The position numbers and the translations under genes are program-made. Shown one piece after another: positions 13,901 to 22,900 of a DNA stretch of 64,000 bases. Source of the DNA: Spirometra erinaceieuropaei (lineage: Eukaryota; Platyhelminthes; Cestoda; Diphyllobothriidea; Diphyllobothriidae); contig CACRXP010000012.1 of the NCBI GenBank assembly GCA_902702965.1, positions 1,566,540-1,630,539 of the forward strand, in the 5' to 3' direction. Position 1 is the stretch's first letter. Each line of letters starts with the position of its first letter. Under the pieces are notes generated by a model. It worked only from the letters and a program-made list of their open reading frames with translations. It did not search any database and had not been told where the DNA came from.

Positions 13901-16900
13901 AAGCCGACCCAGATGGTCATATGCGGAAAAAAACTTCCAAAAGAGCCCACTGCGCGATGGCAACCTTCAAGAACTGCCGACGGCTAGTGGTTTTGATGGC
14001 TATTAAATTCGGAGAGCAGCCAGTCTGGCGGTCGACTACGGACACCATCAACAACAAGGTGTTCGTCGGCATTGTGAAGGATGCTTTTGATCACATCGAC
14101 ATCCATCGACGCCGACTGGATACCATAATTTTAAACGACAATGCTCCTGTCCATCGTTCTAAAGACGTATGCATCCAGTAACGCTTTCAACCGTAATCTA
14201 AGTTTTTTGACAAAAGCCAGCCACTCCGCGTGTGGCCTCCAGTTGATTTTTATCCCTGCCAACAGCCCAGATAGCAATCCCATCGAAAGCGTTTCCGCAC
14301 TTATCAAAAGAAATTAGCACAAGGCGAATAAGAAAATTTCACTGCGAGAAAAACTCGACTTTGTGCTAGACAATCGCATTGAGAAATCCATTATGGACAA
14401 CCTGGCCATCTCCAGGTCTGACAGGGTTTCTGCAGTGATAAATGCAAACGAAGAATCAACAAAGTACTGATCTTTTGTAATTGTCATTATTGTAAATTTT
14501 TTCCCCATTTCATGCGTCCCCCCTTCATTATGTGCCCTTATATTTAGCCCTATTTAAGCAACTTGTAATATAGCAATTTTCTGATACTCCGGTTTTCAGT
14601 GAAAATTACTTACTTTCACGTTGGTAAATATTTATTTTAAAACCTAACTATGTCTGCCTTTTTAAGAACACTCGTTTTGTTCAGTGCCTTAAGACTTTGG
14701 GAAACGCAGTTTGGGTGAATTTTGCGTTATGGGGATTTTCTTCTGCTAACTCACGACATTTCATGAGTTAGCACACCTACTGTAGTTATTGTTGGTCAGT
14801 AACCGCCATCCTCATAACTTTCTGTTTACAATGGTTCTTCAAATGTCAGAAAGTGGGAGGGGGGAGGTGGGTTCTTACGTGTTTTCATGCAGCACGGTGG
14901 CCTTGGATTCGGAACCTGCAAAAACAGCATGCGCTTAGCAGGCGGCATAGGTCAAAGCATAGTGAGAAAATGACTTGCAAATGGGTGAACTAAAGTATTT
15001 TGTGCGCTTTGAGATACCTTTGGTAACGTCATCCAGTTTTGTGAGCAGAGCCTCCACGATTGTAACCATCATGACCGTGGTTGAGGTGTTGTTCATCCAC
15101 ATCGAGAGAAACCAGGTCGGTAGCATTACACTGAGTATGAGTCTTTCGGAGAGGACGGAAACGAGCTATTGTTAAAATTTGCTCCAGTAGTGTAAGTACG
15201 AGAATGAAATACCAAAGACAAACTAAGTCCTGCGAAGCTGAAGTCGTGAGAGAATAAGAAAATATTGCGCTTACTGGAACCGACAGTAGCTTTTGCATCA
15301 ATGGACAGAGATCTCCTTATAGTGGTTAAGGTTGCCAGTCAGCGGTATGTGAATCCTGGAGGGTAGTTTCATTTATTAAGCGGACCCGCGTTTGAGTCCA
15401 ATATCATCTAGCCAGGTCATCAACTGAAACACGACAGTTTGACCGTCGTTTCCAACGATATCCACCACGTGCTTTACAGCAGAGTGGGAGCGAGGACGCG
15501 GACTTGCGCGTGAATTCGTCTACTGCGATACAAAACTTGCGCGGGATCTACTGCGCTGACTCCTCCTCCTCCTCCTCCTCCTCCTCCTCCTCCTCCTCCG
15601 CCTCATCATCATCATCATCATCATCATCCCCCACCTGAGCCCAGTGTCATGACAAGGTCGACAATATCGGACGCGCGAGAATGGGGCGGGTGACTGGCAC
15701 AGCGAAAACATGCACCTACACGTACCATCAAATCCTCTAGTGCAAAGCCTACACTGACCAGGATTTTACAAAAAAAGAGGGGGCGTCTCAGACCCAAACA
15801 GGCGCGGCGTGGGCATGTCACCACACTTCCGAATGTCGGCATTTTCTGTGAGTGCGCATTCCCAATAACATCTGCCGGACTTGGATTTAGGCCCCCCCGC
15901 CGTTCTGCTCCAGCGCATCTACCGCGTGGCCTGTTTTCGGGGTAATAAAAAAACATACCTATAGTTACTCTGTGCAGAGGATGAGTCGCTCTGTTTATAA
16001 CCGGATAACGTTGCACTTGCATTTCTTTGTTTAAATAGGCCTTTGTCAACAATCCGCATATCTTACTGAAACAGGACACTGGTTAAAAACGCAGTAGCAC
16101 CGGCATAATAAGGACATGCAAAGCAAATAACGTCCGCCGAACTTGGATTTAGCCCCCGTTTTGGTCCAGCGAATTTCCCGCGTGGCCTGTTTTCGGGGTA
16201 ATCGAAAAAAACATACCTATAGTTACTCTGTGCAGAGGATGAGTCGCTCTGTTTGTAATCGGATAACGTCGGCACTTGCATTTCTTTGTTTAAGTAGGCC
16301 TTTTTCAACTATCCGCATGTCTTACTGTAACAGGCCAGTGCTTAAAGTCTCGGTAGCACCGGCACAATAAGAACCTGCGACGCAAGGATCGAGTTCAGCG
16401 AGCACTCTGACCATCTGAATTCTAAGGCGCTGATAAAGAGTCTGGGTTTTCCCCACTTCGGCTAACCCATGCGCCCAAATTGCTGCTAAATGTGGAATCT
16501 TCCAATTCCAAAACAACAGGCCGACTGTCAAGATGGCTTCTCCCAAACAGAAAAGTGAGAGCCTACCAAATTAAATTGGTCCTTTGCTCGTAGCTTCAGG
16601 GTACCGTTGACAGATTTAAATAATTCAGCCGACGGGTCTGGTTACTCCGGGTTGAAGAGCCAAAAAGATATCAACTTCCATCGAATGTACACATATGATC
16701 CTCAGCGCGCCTGAAAACTTTACGCACAACAAAAATATGTATACAGTTCACTCACTAGATCTGTATGTACATCATGCAGGCTTAGACTGAATCAACGAGA
16801 CTGCGATCATGAAACTGCGCACAGATTTGCGCAAAATATGCATGTCGAATTTCTTCGTAACGCACGCTTGGCAGATTCTCCTTTAGCACATTTTTAGCAT

Positions 16901-19900
16901 TCGCAACCAAGACAGAATAATTTTATAGAGTACGTTGTTGGATGAACAGCGAGACTTACAGACGGGGATCGCTGCCCATTCGTCGTACAAAAGCCATTGC
17001 AATTCGACGGTGGAGATTTGTATTTTCAGCGGCAACAGCCAAGATCATGCAACTGAGGAAGAGGAGGTTGGAACTCTAGAAGCAAAACGGGCGGTTTGTT
17101 TTCGGCCGAAAATTACACAATCACGGCAGTCGATCGAGCAGCAATTTTTTTAGCATGAAAGCGTTTTACTGTTTAATACACAGTGGCACTTTTAAATTCT
17201 GAAAGCATTCTCATAACATTGAACTCGTGCATTCCACTTACTGACATATACTCCCTGGAGATGGAAGCACTCGTGACGAGGCCCATAAGCGGCGCGAAAA
17301 GAACTGGAAGTAGTGCAGTCACATAAAGTGGAATGAAGCCCGTGATCCAGTAACCGCTCATCAAGAGAAGAAGATAGGCTCCCTTCAGTTCGTTCTGAAT
17401 AACAAGGGAACTTGTTATCGAATGCAATAGTTCCATAACTAGGGTCACTTGGTAAATGCATATTAGACCAATAATAACTAACGTTGGTAGGGTTTCCTAA
17501 AAGGAGGAGCACCTTTCACCCATGTTATAGTCCATAACCAGGTTTTCAAGGGAGATTCGTGAACCAGCTTGCTTGCGCATTGAGAGGAAATCTCAGAAAA
17601 ACCGTTGACTACTTAATGGCCTGCAGCATACTAAACAATGCCATAATTTTGCGCAGAAAAAACGTTTAATGACTCCTCCTGATGATTCTAGAGTAGTCGT
17701 TGCTGTCCACCGTGTGCAGTAGGTGGGCTGACTCGTGAAATATCAATCGAAATTCCGAACTGAGTTTTCGTTTTGAAAAGACTAATTAAGTAGGATTGTA
17801 AAACTAGTCAGACTGCAACATAATTCTACAATATTTCAGTTACCTCAGGATACCGGCTTTCGAACGAACTTCCTTCCGGCTGCATGCAAAAAGTACACTC
17901 TGCAAAAAACGACTGCATAATTAGCATGCATTTTTTCATTGATTTTGGATGACCCTAAATGTCCAGTTATATTTCATGGAAAACATGCATAACAATATTT
18001 ATTGTTTTGCTAATTTGGTAGACAATTAAGTCTTCTTCCATTTGAAGGAAGAGTGTAATTCGGTTTTCAAAAACCCTTCCAGTTCCCGAATTATTTTGAA
18101 CTGCTCTACGGCTACACTTGGATTCAGGGTTCCCAAACTACAAGCAGTATATTTTTCGTGTACGGAAATCCACACATTTTTTACAATAATAACGGGGGAC
18201 TATATGGGGTTCATAAAATTCGGAAGTGGATTTGATTCATATCGTTAACTTTACAAGCTACATTGGTAAATGCTGAGACATGACGATTTATGAAAGGTCA
18301 TTTCATGATATTAATAGTCCCACAATTAGAAACTTTTTAAAACCGAATTATTCTCCTTCTTCGAGTATAAAATTAGGAGAAAACATAATTTTCTACCGAT
18401 TGGGCAAAAGAATGGATACTTTTATGTGCGTTTTCTATCAAATATAATTGGACATTTAGGGGCATCCAAAGTCAGTGAGAAAATTTCATGCTACGTAAGT
18501 GGTCGTTTTTTTTACAGAGCGTAATGTTTGCAGGTAAACTGTAGAAAGTTCATTCGAAAGCCGGCATCCGGCGGCAACTGAATTATTAATAAATTCTGCT
18601 GTATGCTGACTAGTTTTACAACGCTACTTAATTAATCTTTTCGAAACGAAAACGCATTTCGGAATTTCGGTTGACATTTTGTGAGTGAGCAAACCAAGTG
18701 CAGGAGTCCGGAAGGTTTTTTGCTTGCAATTATTTAACAGTCCTTTTCTTTAATGGACCGGCGTTAATAGAAGCAAATAACACGATCGAAATTTGTATTC
18801 AACATAATATGTGCTTGCATTCCTAAAGAGGACGTTGTAGCCTTGGTAGGTGTACATAGCTGGACCAAAGAATAATATTCTGAGCGTTTATCAAGCTGTC
18901 TTTTAGAAGAAATTAAAGATCTAAATATAAATATAGGAAGTCAGAATGGATATGCATGTGATGCAGTTCTGCCAGTCATCGCCTCACGTCTGCATTGCCA
19001 AAAGAATAAACCAGGGTTCTAGGATGAAAACGAGTCTAAATTTATTTTGGCGGGGATCGCCACGCGTAGCATCGATCAGCTGGTTCGACAATTACGGAAG
19101 CCAAGTGAATTTATGGCAGGAAAGCGAGTGAGTAGAATTGTTCCTCAGCTCCTGTCATTCGCGTGAAACAAGTGTACCATGCTGCGTCTCGGGAACCGAA
19201 TTCAGGTCGCTGATTGGCTCATCTACCAGCTAAACGGGACAACACTCAGAGAATCCGAGACAAAGAAAGAGCTCAGCGTTTGGATGATGATGACGACAAC
19301 TCAAAAACCATCTGTACAAGTTTGCAAAGCGGCTGAGTCCCCAACCGCAACGTTGTATGCCATGAAGCGAGCATTCACGGGTTTCGATAAAGGCTGCTTC
19401 TGGTGCGTTTTTAAGGTCGCATCGTGAATATGTGATCAAAACCTGGAGACTCTGAGTCCAGCAGGATTATAACCCACTATAAAAGTTCTGAGAGGTGTCG
19501 GAAAATTAATGAGGGGCTAAAGATCAGTGCCATACAGGGCCCGCCTAAATAACCCGAAGGCGATTGTTCGAGGACTTAATACAGGCTCTCCGTACCGCGC
19601 GTGGTATGGATTGTTCCCTCCATCGAGGGTGCTTCTTTGACCTGGCCATTACAACCAACATCCCTTCGGAGTGCGCCCAACTGAAGGAAGATTGAATGTG
19701 AGAAAGTACTTTTGACTTACCGTGGAATAACTTGCCCCGAAAGTTTATGGTGGTTCAGTCTGTGGAGACATTCAGACATCACATTGATGGACACATGAAA
19801 CTGCAACAACCCACTACGTGACTGTTTTGAACAAATGTACTTATATGAAACTAAGTTTTTCTCCCCTTGAAACTGTAATCTCTTTACATTGTTTTTAATT

Positions 19901-22900
19901 TTTTCGATTCGCATGCTAAAAATAAGGAGTTAAAAGATGCATGCATACTTCCCCCTAATAAATTAGACAGAAAAATCCCTGAAATGTGAAGACAGCTTTG
20001 GGAATTATGGTAAGATCTTATTTCGTGATCACACCTGTTAGGGGTTTAGTTAAGGGGTTATGGTTAGTCTGTCGGAATTAGGGTTGGGGGTTAGGATTTG
20101 GGGTTAGGGTTAGGGATTAGGGTTAGAGGTCAGGGTTATGGTTAGGGGTTAGTGTTGGGGGCTAGAGCTAGGGTTATGGGTTGTGATATGGGTTAGGGTT
20201 AGGAATCAGAGGCGAGGAGTTAGGGATTCGAGTTAGGGGTTAGTGTTAAACCCCTCATTACCACCGCTCCCGTATCACAGGCCCCTGGGTCCTGTCTACT
20301 GCACGCACGGCTGCAAAATAACATCCGGCCGGAGTCATTACTACGCCTAGGCGTAAAACGCAGTCATAATAGGTATTTATGCGTTAACGTAACACAGTAT
20401 TATTGTAACTGACCAAAATATATCTGCGCTTCTTGACAATAAACGTGACAGATCGGTGTGATGGAGGTTAACCGGCTAATACAGGAAAAGGCTTCTGGAA
20501 CCGTTACTGGTTATTGATTTACAGCTATTTTTTCTTGTTCAAAGTCCTTGTGTTCACCGTTTATCAATTTGAACATCGTTTTTCAAACCTAAAAGTCGGA
20601 AGCCAGAAAATTAGTTCTTCAAACCTCATCGGTGTATTGGGAGGGACGTTATTACCACCTTTACTCTGAATGAAGATTTTGCAACGAAACTTGGATAAGT
20701 GCTACGCAGTGTTCATTTATAATCGTCCGTGGCACAACGGTAGCAAACAGTCCTCATTAATCTTATCAGAAGTTATCAAATCCGCATCAGCACGGAAATT
20801 TTAACTGCAAGTTTTTAGTCACATGATCTGCTCTGTTTACGTGACCCGTATGCTTACCGTGTCAGTCACGGAATCGGGGTTAAAACACATTTGACCGATC
20901 GCATAACAGTGGACTCTCAGATAAGTGGAGTAGTCAGCTACACTCTATCCGGTGAATTCATTTCTTGTTACTGCCTTTTCAAAAACCCATCTCTCTTGAA
21001 ATACCGCCCCAATAAGTCTATGCGCTTTCCAGCCGACCATATGAAGTGAAGAAGAAGAGTCGAGCACCGGAACATTTTGTTTATTTTCCTGAGCTTTCAG
21101 AATAGTACAGGAGTCCATCGTCAGAGGTAGTAACAGCAACAGAACAAGCGACAGTTATAAAGCACGTAGACCAATCATCGACCGACAGCACAAGACTGGA
21201 GGTGACTACGCAGGGCTCTGTACGCCGACGCCAGATCAATACATCGAGTGACCGAGTTCTCATCCGAGGCCCAGGTTTCAATCCATGTTTGACCTGTTTT
21301 GTTTTCGGCGTGGGCGACTATTTTGATGGCTGCGCAGTTAAACTTGTGAGCCATTTCGTAGGTGTGGGCGGCTACTTGTGATAATGCGTCGCCTCGTCGC
21401 ACAGCCAGCTTATGTTCGTGTATGCGCGATCCGGGCATGCGTCCAGTCTGGCCTGTGTAGTTACAAGGACAATTTTGACACGGGATGCGATACACTACGC
21501 CAGATTACTCTTCAGGCCTTAACCGGCCTTTTATTTTCATGAGCCTACTGCGCATGGTGGCTTTGGAGTGGTGTGCAATTCTAACACCTCGCTCCGCAGC
21601 AATGTGCTCGGTCGCTTCTGAAACGTCCTTGACGTATGACAGAAAATGCCATATCGTCGGTGGCGTTGATGTTCGAGTTTTCTGGTGGCGACCGCGTAGG
21701 CCACGACTTATCAATACCCTCGGATAGCCATTTTCCACAAACTGGTGACAGAGATAACGGGCCTCACGTGCTCTGTCCTCCGGTTTGCTTCAATGAGTTT
21801 GGATCCGTTTGAAGAGCTTCTTCACACAGCTTCGTTTGTGAGCCACCGGATGGTTGCTGTGAAAACTGAGAAGCTGTGTGGTGTTCGTTGCCTTCCTATA
21901 AACCGTCGCTTCAAGTTCACCGTTAAGGTTTCGTCTGACAAGCACAACCAGGAATGGCAACTGCTGTTCCTGTTTTTCTTCCCTCGTGAATTTTATATCA
22001 GGCAGGACTGCTTTGAGCAGGCTGTGGAAATGTTGCAGCATGTCCTTATTTACGATGACGAACGTGTCGTCTACGTAACGGCGCCAGAACACCGGTTCAT
22101 GTTGAATGAAGGTAATCTTTTCTAACTCCTTTAGGACCAGTCCTGCCACTAAACCGGAAACCGGTGAGCCCATTGGGATTTCCTTGATTTGTTCATAGGT
22201 CTCTCCCGTAAAAGTGAAGAAAGTTTGTTGGCAGAATTCAAACAGCATCATGAGGCATATTTGTTTTGTCTTTGTGTACACCCAGGAGCTCGAGTTCTTT
22301 CTACGCTTGTGATCAGTAAAATTTGGACATTGATCTGGTAGGATCTTTCACCAGCATATGGTTTGGTTAATCTCACCTGCCTAGGTTCTTTTGATGGGAG
22401 AGTTTCCAACGTCCTAGATTGATGACTGTTATCTCTTAAATGTCAATTAATTATTTAGAAAAAAAGTATCTTTCCCTATTCTGAGGGGCAATCTAATCAC
22501 GATTACGGTAGATTGCAATCTCATGAAATGCTAACTGAAATTCCGAAATCAGTTTTCGATTCGAGAAGATTACTTTGTTCTGCGGCAAAATCCCGAGGTA
22601 TTTCAGTCACGTCAAGAGGGCAGCTTTTGGATAAGCTTTTTTCCGGCTGCCTATGAAAACTAAATGCCTGCATAAGAACTATGCATTTTTCTCGTAAATT
22701 TTCGGTTTCCGTATAAATTTAAATATATTATGCAGAAGACATGTTCCAAAGTATTTCCTCTTGTACTCCGTTGTTATGAAATTATGTACATCCTCTTTAA
22801 GCATTTTACTTAAAACAGTATATCTTTCGGTTTTTAAAAACCTTTTAATACCTTTATTATTTTTCTTCAACCTACAGCTGCACCTGCATTCAGGATTTTT

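Noticed and set aside
15624..16079. 151-codon open frame on the minus strand
   Set aside because: It covers a TCC/TCA microsatellite and a duplicated dispersed repeat; no domain, and the second repeat unit does not keep the frame.
17075..17080. In-frame TAG at the beginning of gene A exon 3
   Set aside because: It is the 3' splice acceptor (TTCTAG), at the same place as the acceptor of gene C exon 3; not a nonsense mutation.
20038..20250. True telomere end
   Set aside because: The TTAGGG units are heavily degenerate, short and lie inside gene A intron 1; they are interstitial.
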